Of a stretch of DNA of 64,000 nt, positions 16,234-25,559 are shown piece by piece (position 1 is the stretch's first letter; each line of letters begins with the position of its first letter). Source of the stretch: Bradyrhizobium guangdongense (GTDB taxonomy: Bacteria > Pseudomonadota > Alphaproteobacteria > Rhizobiales > Xanthobacteraceae). The translations under genes were made by a program, and so were the position numbers. The notes under the pieces are model-generated. The model did not search any database. It saw only the letters and a program-made list of their open reading frames with translations, and had not been told where the DNA came from. The stretch spans positions 1 to 64,000 of the forward strand of contig NZ_PPPT01000009.1 of NCBI RefSeq assembly GCF_006483445.1, written 5' to 3'.

Positions 16234-19032
16234 ATGACAAAAAGTGAGGCTCAGACACGGTCAGATTTGATTGACCGCCAACTCGCGTTGTCCGGCTGGA
16301 ACGTCAAAGATCCCACGCAGGTTCTCGAAGAGTTCGATATCCTGATCGGCCATTTCAATGGCATGGCTGAGCCGAGTACCCCCTATGATGGCCGTCAATT
16401 CAGCGACTACGTCCTGTTGGGCAAGGACGGCAAGCCGCTTGCCGTCATCGAAGCGAAGAAATTCGGTCGGGATGCTGCCGTGGGCCGTGAGCAGGCCAAG
16501 CAGTATTGCTACAACATCCAGAAGCAGCTCGGCGGCGAGCTGCCATTCTGCTTCTACACGAATGGTCTAGAAATCTACTTCTGGGATCTTGAGAATGCCG
16601 CACCCAGGAGAGTCGTTGGCTTTCCTTCGCGCGACGATTTGGAACGGTTCGCCTACATCCGTCGAAACCGCAAGCCGCTAACGCAAGAGTTCATCAATAC
16701 TTCGATTGCGGGGCGCGATTACCAGATCCGGGCCATTCGCTCAGTGCTCGAAGGTATCGAGCAGAAAAAGCGCGATTTCCTGCTAGTGATGGCCACCGGC
16801 ACAGGCAAGACACGCACTTGCATTGCCATGGTCGATGCCTTGATGCGCGCGAGCCATGCAGAAAAGGTACTATTCCTGGTGGACCGTATTGCCCTGCGCG
16901 AACAGGCGCTCGCCGCCTTCAAGGAGCACATGCCGAACGAGCCGCGCTGGCCCAATATCGGCGAAAAGCTCATCACTAAAGATCGCCGCATCTATGTGGC
17001 CACTTACCCGACGATGCTCAACATTATTAGAGACAACGCCCAGCACCTGTCCCCGCACTTTTTCGATTTCATCGTGGTGGATGAGAGCCACCGCTCTATC
17101 TATAGCACGTATGGCGAAATCCTCGATTACTTCAAGACTATCACCTTGGGGCTGACGGCGACGCCAACAGACATTATCGACCACAACACATTCCAGCTTT
17201 TTCACTGCGATGATGGCCTTCCAACCTTTGCCTACACTTTTGAAGAAGCCGTCAATCGCGTGCCCCCATACCTGTGCAACTTCCAGGTCACGAAAATTCA
17301 GACCAAGTTTCAGATGGAAGGCATCAGCAAGCGCACCATTTCATTGGAAGACCAGAAGAAGCTAATCCTCAAAGGCGAGGACATCGAGGAAATCAACTTC
17401 GAAGGCACCCAGCTAGAAAAGCAGGTGATCAATAAGGGCACCAACACCCTGATCATCAAGGAGTTCATGGAGGAGAGCATCAAGGACGCCAATGGCGTGT
17501 TGCCGGGCAAGACCATCTTCTTCTGTTCGTCTAAAGCCCATGCTCGTCGCATCGAAGAGATCTTCGACAAGCTCTATCCCCAATACCATGGCGAGTTGGC
17601 TAAAGCACTGATATCGGATGACCCGCGCGTATACGGCAAGGGCGGCTTGCTCGACCAGTTCACCAACAACGACATGCCACGCATTGCCATCAGCGTAGAT
17701 ATGCTCGACACCGGCATCGACGTGCGCGAAATCGTCAATCTTGTATTCGCCAAGCCGGTGTACTCCTATACCAAGTTCTGGCAGATGATCGGGCGCGGTA
17801 CACGTTTGTTGGAAACCAGCAAATCCAAGCCCTGGTGCAAGGAGAAGGATGTCTTTCTGGTTCTCGACTGCTGGGATAATTTCGAGTACTTCAAACTGCA
17901 GCCCAAGGGTAAGGAGCTGAAACCTCAGTTACCGCTGCCGGTGCGGTTAGTCGGCTTGCGACTCGACAAGATCGAAAAAGCTATCGACAGCGGTCACGAA
18001 GACATTGCCGCGAATGAAGTCACCAAACTGCGCCAGCAGGTCGTCGCGTTGCCTACGAATTCTGTAGTGATCAAGGAGGCGGCCGTTGCACTGGCTCGTG
18101 TCGAAGACGAAAATTTCTGGATTAACCTCAATCACCAGAAGCTCGAATTCTTACGAACTGAGATCAAGCCGCTGTTTCGTACCGTCTCGGAGGCCGACTT
18201 CAAGGCGATGCGGTTCGAACGGGATGTGCTTGAGTACTCGCTGGCCGTGCTGAACGGAGACAAGGAGCAGGCAGGAACGCTCAAGGAAGGCATCGCTGAG
18301 CAGATCAGCACGCTACCGCTCTCGGTCAGCTTCGTAAAGCAGGAGGAAGCGCTGATCCGCGCCGCTCAGACCCACCATTATTGGGCGAAGGCCGATGAGA
18401 ACAAGTTCGACGAACTGGTAGCCAGACTAGGTCCGCTGATGAAGTTCCGCGAGCAGATGGCCGATTCCGGCCCGGTGCACCTCGACCTTATCGACGTGCT
18501 TCACAACAAGGAAATGGTCGAGTTCGGCCCGCAGCACGAAGCCGTCAGCATCAGCCGCTACCGCGAAATGGTCGAGGCGTTGATCGCCGAACTTACCGAG
18601 CACAATTTGGTGCTGAAGAAGATCAAGAACGGCGGGGCGGTGAGTGCCGACGAGGCGAATCAGCTGGCCGAGCTTCTGCATGAGGAGCACCCGCACATTA
18701 CTGAAGACCTGCTGCGCCAGGTCTTCAAGAACCGCAAGGCCCATCTCATCCAGTTCATCCGCCACATCCTCGGCATTGAAGCTCTGAGGAGCTTCCCGGA
18801 TGAGGTTAGCGAAGCATTTGAGCAGTTCATCCGCACCCACACCACTTTGTCCAGCCGGCAGATGGAGTTCCTCAACTTGTTGAAGAATTTCATCCTTGAA
18901 CGCGAGAAGGTCGAGAAGAAAGACTTGATCAACGCTCCCTTCACGGTAATTCATCCGCTAGGCATTCGTGGCGTATTCAGTCCGAACGAAATCAATGAGA
19001 TTTTGCAACTCACCGAGCAGTTGGCGGCGTAA
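16234..19032 (+). CDS. hsdR: Type I restriction enzyme, R subunit (EcoEI-like)
   Basis: A 932-aa motor/nuclease subunit of a type I restriction-modification complex. The N-terminal nuclease domain has the PD-ExK-type core DYVLLG...LAVIEAKKFG (about 59-78). Superfamily-2 helicase motifs follow: Walker A MATGTGKTRT (about 185-194), DESH in IVVDESHRSI (about 281), LGLTATPTD (about 308) and QMIGRGTRL (about 516). The C-terminal part is of the EcoEI R type. It translocates and cleaves unmodified DNA when bound to the HsdM-HsdS core. Seventeen bases separate it from the original hsdM start, so the genes form an operon. If the M subunit is disabled (see hsdM), this subunit would have no partner. Confidence 0.95.
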   Translation: MTKSEAQTRSDLIDRQLALSGWNVKDPTQVLEEFDILIGHFNGMAEPSTPYDGRQFSDYVLLGKDGKPLAVIEAKKFGRDAAVGREQAKQYCYNIQKQLGGELPFCFYTNGLEIYFWDLENAAPRRVVGFPSRDDLERFAYIRRNRKPLTQEFINTSIAGRDYQIRAIRSVLEGIEQKKRDFLLVMATGTGKTRTCIAMVDALMRASHAEKVLFLVDRIALREQALAAFKEHMPNEPRWPNIGEKLITKDRRIYVATYPTMLNIIRDNAQHLSPHFFDFIVVDESHRSIYSTYGEILDYFKTITLGLTATPTDIIDHNTFQLFHCDDGLPTFAYTFEEAVNRVPPYLCNFQVTKIQTKFQMEGISKRTISLEDQKKLILKGEDIEEINFEGTQLEKQVINKGTNTLIIKEFMEESIKDANGVLPGKTIFFCSSKAHARRIEEIFDKLYPQYHGELAKALISDDPRVYGKGGLLDQFTNNDMPRIAISVDMLDTGIDVREIVNLVFAKPVYSYTKFWQMIGRGTRLLETSKSKPWCKEKDVFLVLDCWDNFEYFKLQPKGKELKPQLPLPVRLVGLRLDKIEKAIDSGHEDIAANEVTKLRQQVVALPTNSVVIKEAAVALARVEDENFWINLNHQKLEFLRTEIKPLFRTVSEADFKAMRFERDVLEYSLAVLNGDKEQAGTLKEGIAEQISTLPLSVSFVKQEEALIRAAQTHHYWAKADENKFDELVARLGPLMKFREQMADSGPVHLDLIDVLHNKEMVEFGPQHEAVSISRYREMVEALIAELTEHNLVLKKIKNGGAVSADEANQLAELLHEEHPHITEDLLRQVFKNRKAHLIQFIRHILGIEALRSFPDEVSEAFEQFIRTHTTLSSRQMEFLNLLKNFILEREKVEKKDLINAPFTVIHPLGIRGVFSPNEINEILQLTEQLAA

Positions 19033-19048
19033 AAAATAGGTTTAGGAC

Positions 19049-19165
19049 GTGCTACAAAACAATCCCGAACTCAAAGGCAAGATCGACCTGCTCTGAAATA
19101 AGTTCTGGAGCGGCGGCATCAGTAACCCGCTCACCGCCATCGAGCAGATCACGTATCTGCTATTC
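19049..19165 (+). other. hsdM: Disrupted 5' end of hsdM (in-frame TGA)
   Basis: The frame of hsdM continues upstream to a GTG at 19049 with AGGA before it. The 39 upstream codons read like a normal HsdM N-terminus (LQNNPELKGKIDLL, then stop, then NKFWSGGISNPLTAIEQITYL). Codon 16 is TGA (19094-19096) where family members commonly have an aromatic residue such as tryptophan, so a TGG to TGA change is the simplest explanation. Either the M subunit starts late at 19166, or this is a nonsense mutation or a sequencing error. Confidence 0.8.
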
Positions 19166-20749
19166 ATGAAGCGGCTCGATGAGCTGGACCTCAAGCACCA
19201 GTCCAATGCTGAATGGGCCGGCGAGACGTACAACTCCAAATTCGAGGGCAGCTGGATTCCTCCGGAATACCGTGCGCGAAAAGACGGAAACGATACCGAT
19301 GCCGATTGGGCGAAGAAGTTAGAGGACGAGAGGCGATACGCCATCGACAAGCGCTCTTTACGCTGGAGCGAATTCAAGCGCATGCAGGCGGAAGAAATGC
19401 TGCTGCATGTGCAGAGCAAGGTGTTTCCGTTTCTGAAGGACCTCAATGGTGCAGAGTCCAACTTCGCTCACCACATGAAGAACGCCGTGTTCATCATCCC
19501 TAAGCCGGCGCTGCTGGTGGAGGCGGTGAAGGCCATCGACGAAATATTCGAGGTGATGGAGAAAGATTCGAAGGAAAAAGGCCAAGCCTTTCAGGACATC
19601 CAGGGCGATGTGTATGAGTTCCTGCTCTCGGAAATTGCAACTGCAGGCAAGAACGGTCAGTTTCGCACTCCGCGCCACATCATCAAGTTGATGGTAGAGC
19701 TGGTGCAGCCGCAACTGGGTCATAAAATAGCTGACCCGGCTTGTGGTTCCGGTGGCTTCTTGCTCGGGGCCTACCAATTCATCGTTACCCAGCTTGCCAT
19801 CAAAGCCGGCGCCACAAGCCTTGCGCCTGATGAGGATGGCTTCGTACGCACCTCGGTAGCGGCCGCACTTACTGAAAAAGCTCAGGGCGTTCTGGCTAGT
19901 TCGCTATGGGGCTACGACATCGACAGCACTATGGTGCGTCTTGGGTTAATGAACCTGATGATGCACGGCCTCGACGAGCCTCACATCGACTACAAGGACA
20001 CGCTCTCCAAGAGTTATACTGAAGAAGCCGAATACGACATCGTGATGGCCAATCCGCCCTTCACCGGTAGCATTGACAAGGGCGACATCAACGAAAACCT
20101 CCAGTTGGCAACCACCAAGACCGAGCTGCTGTTCGTCGAGAATATCTACCGCTTACTGAAGAAAGGCGGCACTGCGTGCGTGATCGTACCGCAAGGCGTG
20201 TTATTCGGCTCCGGCGGTGCCTTCAAGACTCTGCGCCAGCTACTTGTCGAACGCTGTGACCTCAAGGCTGTAATTACGCTGCCCAGCGGCGTTTTCAAAC
20301 CCTATGCCGGCGTCAGTACTGCGATCCTGCTGTTCACCAAGGTCTGGGGGCCCAAAGACAAAATCACTAAACCCGCCACCGAGCACGTGTGGTTTTATGA
20401 AATGTCAACCGATGGCTACAGCCTGGACGACAAGCGCACAAAGGAAGAAGGCTTTGGCGACTTGCAGGACATCATTGCGAGATATCATGCCCGGAACGCT
20501 GAAGCGGACACTGATCGCACTGCCAAATGCTTCGTGGTGCCTCGCGGTGATATCGAAGCTCAAGGCTATAGTCTTTCGCTTTCCGGCTATAAGCAGGACC
20601 TATTCGACGAGGTGCACTACGACGCGCCGGGCGCGATTCTGGATCGGCTACTTCGGGCGGAGGTAGGGAATGTCAATGATACCGACCTGGCCAAGGTTCA
20701 GAGCGGCATTGTTCGCGAGCTGTTGGCACTGAAGGGAATGGTCGGGTGA
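19166..20749 (+). CDS. hsdM: Type I restriction enzyme, M subunit (N-terminally truncated frame)
   Basis: A 527-aa open frame for the N6-adenine methyltransferase subunit. The SAM-binding motif I DPACGSGGFLLGAYQF is near residue 191 and catalytic motif IV NPPF in IVMANPPFTGS near 296. Together with HsdS it methylates the recognition site and also forms the core that HsdR joins. The ATG at 19166 has no good ribosome site and lacks about 39 residues of the HsdM_N helical domain, because an in-frame TGA interrupts the natural start region. Expression by reinitiation or readthrough is possible but likely weak. Its stop overlaps the GTG start of hsdS by four bases. Confidence 0.9.
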   Translation: MKRLDELDLKHQSNAEWAGETYNSKFEGSWIPPEYRARKDGNDTDADWAKKLEDERRYAIDKRSLRWSEFKRMQAEEMLLHVQSKVFPFLKDLNGAESNFAHHMKNAVFIIPKPALLVEAVKAIDEIFEVMEKDSKEKGQAFQDIQGDVYEFLLSEIATAGKNGQFRTPRHIIKLMVELVQPQLGHKIADPACGSGGFLLGAYQFIVTQLAIKAGATSLAPDEDGFVRTSVAAALTEKAQGVLASSLWGYDIDSTMVRLGLMNLMMHGLDEPHIDYKDTLSKSYTEEAEYDIVMANPPFTGSIDKGDINENLQLATTKTELLFVENIYRLLKKGGTACVIVPQGVLFGSGGAFKTLRQLLVERCDLKAVITLPSGVFKPYAGVSTAILLFTKVWGPKDKITKPATEHVWFYEMSTDGYSLDDKRTKEEGFGDLQDIIARYHARNAEADTDRTAKCFVVPRGDIEAQGYSLSLSGYKQDLFDEVHYDAPGAILDRLLRAEVGNVNDTDLAKVQSGIVRELLALKGMVG

Positions 20750-22326
20750 GCTCCTTCGAACCCCTTCGCGAAATCATCACATTTAAGGGTGGCGGTACGC
20801 CTTCCAAAGCAATTGCTGAGTATTGGAACGGCCAAATACCTTGGGCGACAGTCAAAGACTTTACGTCGACTAGCCTTCGTGCAACGCGTGATTCCATTAC
20901 GGAAGCCGGTTTGCGCAATAGTTCGGCGAACTTGATTCCCCGCGGGCACGTAATCATTCCAACGCGGATGGCTCTCGGAAAGGCCGCGATCAACGATATT
21001 GACCTTGCGATCAATCAAGACTTGCGAGCTTTAATTCCGAAAAGACCTTTGGACGCCAAATATTTGTTGCATGCGATGTTGTCTCTGAAAGAAGCAATTG
21101 TACGCAAAGGATCTGGCGCCACAGTCAAGGGCATAACCCAAGACGAGCTTTATGCTCTTGAGATTTTCGTTCCTCCGATCGACGAGCAAATCCGCATTGC
21201 TCATCTGCTCGGCAGGGTCGAAGGGATGATCACTCAGCGCAAACGACACCTGCGGCAGCTCGACGACCTGCTTGAGAGCGTCTTTCTGGACATGTTTGGT
21301 GACCCGGTGAGGAATGAAAGGCGCTGGGAGAAGAAGGCCTTTTCAAAGTTACTTATTGATATTGAAAGCGGGAAGAGCCCCATTTGTGAAGCAAGACCAG
21401 CTTCCGCCCATGAGTGGGGAGTGCTGAAGCTCGGGGCGGTCACAGGCTGTTATTACGATGAAAGTGAGAACAAAGCTCTTCCTGATAAGACAATCCCCTC
21501 TGATCGCCACGAAGTAAAAGCTGGCGATCTTTTGTTCAGTCGTAAGAATACGTACGAGTTAGTAGCAGCATGCGCTTATGTATTTTCAACTAGGCCAAAG
21601 CTATTAATGCCAGACCTCATTTTCCGGTTCGTATTTAGGGATGATGCTGAGGTCCATCCGATCTACATGTGGAAGCTACTTACAGCCAAATCCCAACGAA
21701 AGAAAATTCAATCATTAGCCGCTGGTGCTGCAGGCTCAATGCCGAACATTTCAAAGATGAATCTCAGAGAAGTTCAGCTTCCGATGCCTCCGCTCCCACT
21801 TCAGAACAAGTTTGCTGACATCGTAACTAAGGTCGAGGGGCTTAAATCCCAATACCGGCAAAGCCTCAACGATCTGGAAGTACTCTATGGCGCCCTGAGG
21901 CAGCGGGCATTCAGCGGCGACCTAAATCTGTCGCGGGTACCGCTGCCGGAGACGCCGATAAGCGGCGAACAAGCATTGGTCCCCGACTTCTTGCAAGGAG
22001 AGGTCGCCGCTCCAGCTATCAATCTGCCTGATGGTGGCCTGCTGCTAGCGGCACTGGAAAATCGAGAACGGATTAAAGATCTGCTGAATAGTTGGTTGGA
22101 CGCCTATCGTGGCCAGTTGGGTGGTGAAGCCTTCTCCTTGGAGCGCTTTATGGCTGCCGCACAATGTCGGTTGGCAGAATTGCACCCGGACACCGACTTC
22201 GAGCTGGACAATAATGACTATGAGCACATCAGGACTTGGGCGTTCGAGGCGCTGGTGTCCGGCAAGCTGATACAAACCTACGACGAGGCGAACAACCTCG
22301 TGCTGCTCAAGACCGGGCAGGCATGA
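20746..22326 (+). CDS. hsdS: Type I restriction enzyme, S (specificity) subunit
   Basis: A 526-aa protein that sets DNA target recognition. There are two target-recognition domains of the methylase_S type, roughly residues 1-150 and 185-380. Each is followed by a long spacer helix (first around ERRIAHLLGRVEGMITQRKRHLRQLDDLLE-like region, about 148-182; second near LKSQYRQSLNDLEVLYGALRQRAFSG, about 365-390). The half-site motifs IPWATVKDF and VPPIDEQIRIA are typical. A tail of about 110 residues beyond the second spacer helix is unusual for HsdS (commonly near 400-450 aa) and is acidic and helical. GTG start, 4-bp overlap with hsdM, and 4-bp ATGA overlap with the next gene: tight translational coupling. 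Confidence 0.92.
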   Translation: MSSFEPLREIITFKGGGTPSKAIAEYWNGQIPWATVKDFTSTSLRATRDSITEAGLRNSSANLIPRGHVIIPTRMALGKAAINDIDLAINQDLRALIPKRPLDAKYLLHAMLSLKEAIVRKGSGATVKGITQDELYALEIFVPPIDEQIRIAHLLGRVEGMITQRKRHLRQLDDLLESVFLDMFGDPVRNERRWEKKAFSKLLIDIESGKSPICEARPASAHEWGVLKLGAVTGCYYDESENKALPDKTIPSDRHEVKAGDLLFSRKNTYELVAACAYVFSTRPKLLMPDLIFRFVFRDDAEVHPIYMWKLLTAKSQRKKIQSLAAGAAGSMPNISKMNLREVQLPMPPLPLQNKFADIVTKVEGLKSQYRQSLNDLEVLYGALRQRAFSGDLNLSRVPLPETPISGEQALVPDFLQGEVAAPAINLPDGGLLLAALENRERIKDLLNSWLDAYRGQLGGEAFSLERFMAAAQCRLAELHPDTDFELDNNDYEHIRTWAFEALVSGKLIQTYDEANNLVLLKTGQA

Positions 22327-24113
22327 AGCTGCAGCGCCTAAAGATCACCGATCCGTCAGGCTTTCGCAGCCTGCCGTCTGGTTTTGAGTGTCACTTTCGC
22401 ACCGAATGGACTCTGGAAGAGGAGCTAGGCAGGCTCGAGGGTTTTGCTCCCTTCGTCTGCGCCGGGCCCAACGGTAGCGGCAAATCCAACTTGCTCGAAG
22501 CGCTGGCTGCCATCTTCTTTCAGCTGGAAGTTTTGCGTGTGCGTCGCAGCTTCCTGCCAGAAGTGTTGCAGAACTCTGATCTTGATTTCTCCCCAGTCGG
22601 GTTTGAATTGGACTATCTAATTCGGATCCCGACCGAATACCGTCGCCCTGATGGTCCCGTATGGGCAAAGGTCGGGGTTCGGAAGGTCCCTGGCGAGTCA
22701 GCTATTTTTCTTTGGGAGAACCAGAGTGACTTCGACATCGACGGATATGAAGTCACCCAAGGCGGCCATGCCAACATCCTATTGCCTCAGTATGTGCTGG
22801 GTTACTCGTCCGGCGAGAACGAAATTCTGAGTCTACCATTCTTTAAGCTGCGCTTCGTTCAATTCGATGAATACTGGAATGCCCTGACTCGGCAGTTACC
22901 CTATCCGGGACATCCAGAAACACGGCTGGCTTATCTCGATAGCGGCTTTAGTCAGGCCATCCTGCTTTGCAATCTGCTATTTCAGGACGAGCCGACACTA
23001 CATCCATTCCGGACTGATGTCGGCATCGAGGTGCTAAAAGAATTTCGCATTATCCTCCGGCGCAGTATTCCTCTGCAGCCCGAGCAACTCACTGTCTTTG
23101 CAAACGAAGACCAGTACCAAAGCCAGTCGCTCGACGATATTGTTGAAAGCAACCCCGCCTTGCGCGCTGAGACTAACGATCAGGGCACAACTAGTTACCG
23201 CTTAAACCTGGTCCAATTATTGGAGGGTGACCAGAAATCCTCACTGATGGTGACAGCATTGAAGCGCTGCGCCACACTGAGCTATTTGGATGAGGTCTCC
23301 GACACGCTGATCCTAGATTATTGGGTGAATGACGCCACCAAGAAGGCGTTCCGCGAAAACTTTGACAGCTCGCCGCTAGCGCTCTTCCAAGCCTTTCAGG
23401 TGTTGCTGACTTTGAACCTGTACTCAGTTGGCGCTTCGCTAAAGGCCGACCTGTACAAGTCCACCAGCCATTATGTTAGCGAAACGGTGCCAACTCTGGC
23501 ATCGGACCAGCGCGTTATGCGCTTCAAGTTTGTACGCTTCAGTAAGCGGGATGTGGCCCAGCCGATGATGCTGAAGGAGTTGTCAGACGGCGAGCATCAA
23601 TTGCTACATAGCCTGGGTCTGTGTCTTCTGTTCCGAAATACCAACAGTCTTTTCCTACTCGACGAGCCGGAAACTCACTTTAACCCAAACTGGCGCGCCA
23701 ATTTCATTAGTCGCCTGCGTCAGTGCCTACCCGGCAATGGCGATGTTGGACAGGAGATGTTGATTACCACCCACACGCCCTTTCTGGTCAGCGATAGCAG
23801 ACCCGAGAATGTATTGGTTTTTAGTAAGGACCCATCCACTGGTAAGGCGAGTATCGAGCGGCCCGACTACAACACCTTGGGTGCCTCGATAAACAAGATC
23901 ACCATAAACACCTTCGGCAAGCGTGAGACCATCGGTGCCTACGCCCAGGCACTGCTGGACGATTTGCGCGGCCGCCTCGAGACGGGCACCGAAGAGACGT
24001 CAGCATTGATCGATGAGGTCAACAGAGAGCTTGGCGACTCGGTGGAAAAGATCCTGCTGATGAAGGCCATGCTCGACAAAGCAGAAGGCGCGGCTGCGGA
24101 AGGACAAGGTTGA
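22323..24113 (+). CDS. Restriction-associated ABC-type (OLD/PtuA-like) ATPase
   Basis: A 596-aa ATPase. Walker A is GPNGSGKSNLLEA at residues 48-60, an ABC-type signature-like block is LKELSDGEHQLLHSLGL (about 418-434), Walker B is LFLLDEPETHFNPNW (about 442-456), and a switch histidine is in TTHTPFLVSD (about 480-489). This is the SMC/RecF-like ATPase type found in anti-phage pairs such as Septu PtuA and in ATPases accompanying type I restriction operons. The ATG at 22323 overlaps the hsdS stop, and its stop overlaps the start of the HNH gene. It therefore most probably acts as the sensor ATPase with that nuclease, perhaps triggered by failure of the R-M system. No TOPRIM domain is seen, so it is not OLD itself. 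Confidence 0.87.
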   Translation: MKLQRLKITDPSGFRSLPSGFECHFRTEWTLEEELGRLEGFAPFVCAGPNGSGKSNLLEALAAIFFQLEVLRVRRSFLPEVLQNSDLDFSPVGFELDYLIRIPTEYRRPDGPVWAKVGVRKVPGESAIFLWENQSDFDIDGYEVTQGGHANILLPQYVLGYSSGENEILSLPFFKLRFVQFDEYWNALTRQLPYPGHPETRLAYLDSGFSQAILLCNLLFQDEPTLHPFRTDVGIEVLKEFRIILRRSIPLQPEQLTVFANEDQYQSQSLDDIVESNPALRAETNDQGTTSYRLNLVQLLEGDQKSSLMVTALKRCATLSYLDEVSDTLILDYWVNDATKKAFRENFDSSPLALFQAFQVLLTLNLYSVGASLKADLYKSTSHYVSETVPTLASDQRVMRFKFVRFSKRDVAQPMMLKELSDGEHQLLHSLGLCLLFRNTNSLFLLDEPETHFNPNWRANFISRLRQCLPGNGDVGQEMLITTHTPFLVSDSRPENVLVFSKDPSTGKASIERPDYNTLGASINKITINTFGKRETIGAYAQALLDDLRGRLETGTEETSALIDEVNRELGDSVEKILLMKAMLDKAEGAAAEGQG

Positions 24114-25207
24114 TGCTGTTTTCCTACACCTACGTGCCGCATCAGATGGAGAAGATGCAGGAGTTCATCGATTTCATCTTTTTTGAGGTGTGGTGCAAGG
24201 CGCCAGACAGTGGGCTTTTTGACCTGAGCTTGTTTGCAACCAAGCCTGAACTGCACGAAGTGATGCAGGCCTTCTTCTACTCGGATGCCAAGGGCGCAGA
24301 TTTTTTCTATGGGCACGTCGAGCGAATATACGATCTATTCTCGAAATTGGACGAGCCGCAGATCGAGCAGTTCAAGCAATGGTACTGGGGCAATAACAAT
24401 GTCGAGAAGGTTTGTGCCAACGATCCGGCCACGCAGCTAGTGCGGTATGCCGATATTCCAGTCGCCCTCAAAGACCTGAGCGATCAGCTCTCGTCGTTTT
24501 TCAAAGGGCTGTATTCACAGTCACTGCTAGATTTGGTCACTTTGAGGAATAAGATCGGCGACATCGACGATCACTACAGCTCTTTCCTGAAAGCGAACAA
24601 GGCAGGCAAGTGCCCGTTTTGCGGCATCAGCGACTTGCACGGTCCATACCACACTAAGCGCGAGGCCTATGACCATTACCTACCCAAGGCGCTCTATCCC
24701 TTCAACTCGATCAATCTCCGGAATCTTGTCCCGGCCTGCCACAACTGCAACAGCAGCTATAAGACCAGCAAAGACCCGGCTCACCCCGTAAAGGACCCTA
24801 CGGGTAGTACCAAGCGGCGGAAGGTATTTTATCCGTACTGTACGGACGCCCAGCCTATCGAGATTGTGGTTAGCATAACAAAGTCGGACGTTTCGGCGCT
24901 CACCCCGCAAGACGTCAGCATACACTTCGGCCCGGCGACATTGGTCGATGAGATTGATACTTGGCGTGACGTCTACGGCATTGACGAACGCTACAAGGCC
25001 AAGGTGCTAGGCGAGAATGACGGCAAGTACTGGATCACCCAAGTCTTGGATGAGTGGAAGGATGAGGGCAGATCGCCAGAGGCGTTCCTGCAGATGCTCG
25101 CTAAGCAAACGTTGAAGAGCCCATTTGCTGAAGCCAATTTCTTGAAGATGCCCTTTCTCGAAGCGTGCCGGGCCAAAGGAGTGTTCGATGCGGCCGATCC
25201 GTTGTGA
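24113..25207 (+). CDS. HNH endonuclease partnered with the ATPase (PtuB-like)
   Basis: A 364-aa protein with a central HNH nuclease. It has a zinc-binding CPFCG (about 167-171), DHYLPKALYPF with the catalytic histidine (about 186-196), NLRNLVPACHNCNSSYK (about 203-219) with the second CxxC, and then a basic segment. The first 160 residues are helical and may contact the ATPase. The stop of the upstream ATPase gene overlaps this ATG (TGATG); an in-frame TTG lies one codon earlier. The ATPase+HNH pair has the gene order of Septu-like systems, here fused into a type I R-M operon. It is the last gene of the operon. Confidence 0.87.
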   Translation: MLFSYTYVPHQMEKMQEFIDFIFFEVWCKAPDSGLFDLSLFATKPELHEVMQAFFYSDAKGADFFYGHVERIYDLFSKLDEPQIEQFKQWYWGNNNVEKVCANDPATQLVRYADIPVALKDLSDQLSSFFKGLYSQSLLDLVTLRNKIGDIDDHYSSFLKANKAGKCPFCGISDLHGPYHTKREAYDHYLPKALYPFNSINLRNLVPACHNCNSSYKTSKDPAHPVKDPTGSTKRRKVFYPYCTDAQPIEIVVSITKSDVSALTPQDVSIHFGPATLVDEIDTWRDVYGIDERYKAKVLGENDGKYWITQVLDEWKDEGRSPEAFLQMLAKQTLKSPFAEANFLKMPFLEACRAKGVFDAADPL

Positions 25208-25559
25208 TTTTCGTAGCCTGCCCCTTTGCATCAATGGGTCGCGAGCTGCCTTAGGCATTCTGTAAGACGTTGAGGAGGACGCCTAACGCCGCAGGGGCAA
25301 CCGACCTTTCGCTTGGTTTTGTGGGAAGACCTCAGATGCGCAAATTAAAAGGGGATTGGCGCAGATGCTCCGAAGCCGGGCACAGCCGTGGGCTGATAGT
25401 CAATTTGCTAGCATAACATGTCTTCGTACGAACGTCGTTCGAACCAGCTTTCCCGCCAAACTACCTCCGAAATGAGTCAAATTATCAAGTGCTCATCTGC
25501 GCAGCGCGAGCGAGCAGGCGATCGGCACTCTCAGATGCGGTTCAACAGAAGGATTGTCG
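25208..25559. other. Convergent intergenic region, no gene seen
   Basis: Lies between the HNH gene (plus) and the membrane-protein gene (minus), both ending into it. There is an abrupt change of base composition here, from the lower-GC defence operon to the Tc block, which suggests the two cargo blocks were acquired separately. No strong terminator hairpin was found. Confidence 0.5.

Noticed and set aside
22323..25207. OLD/TOPRIM nuclease or PARIS pair
   Set aside because: The ATPase has no TOPRIM domain and its partner has an HNH motif with two CxxC pairs, so it fits a PtuA/PtuB-like pair better.
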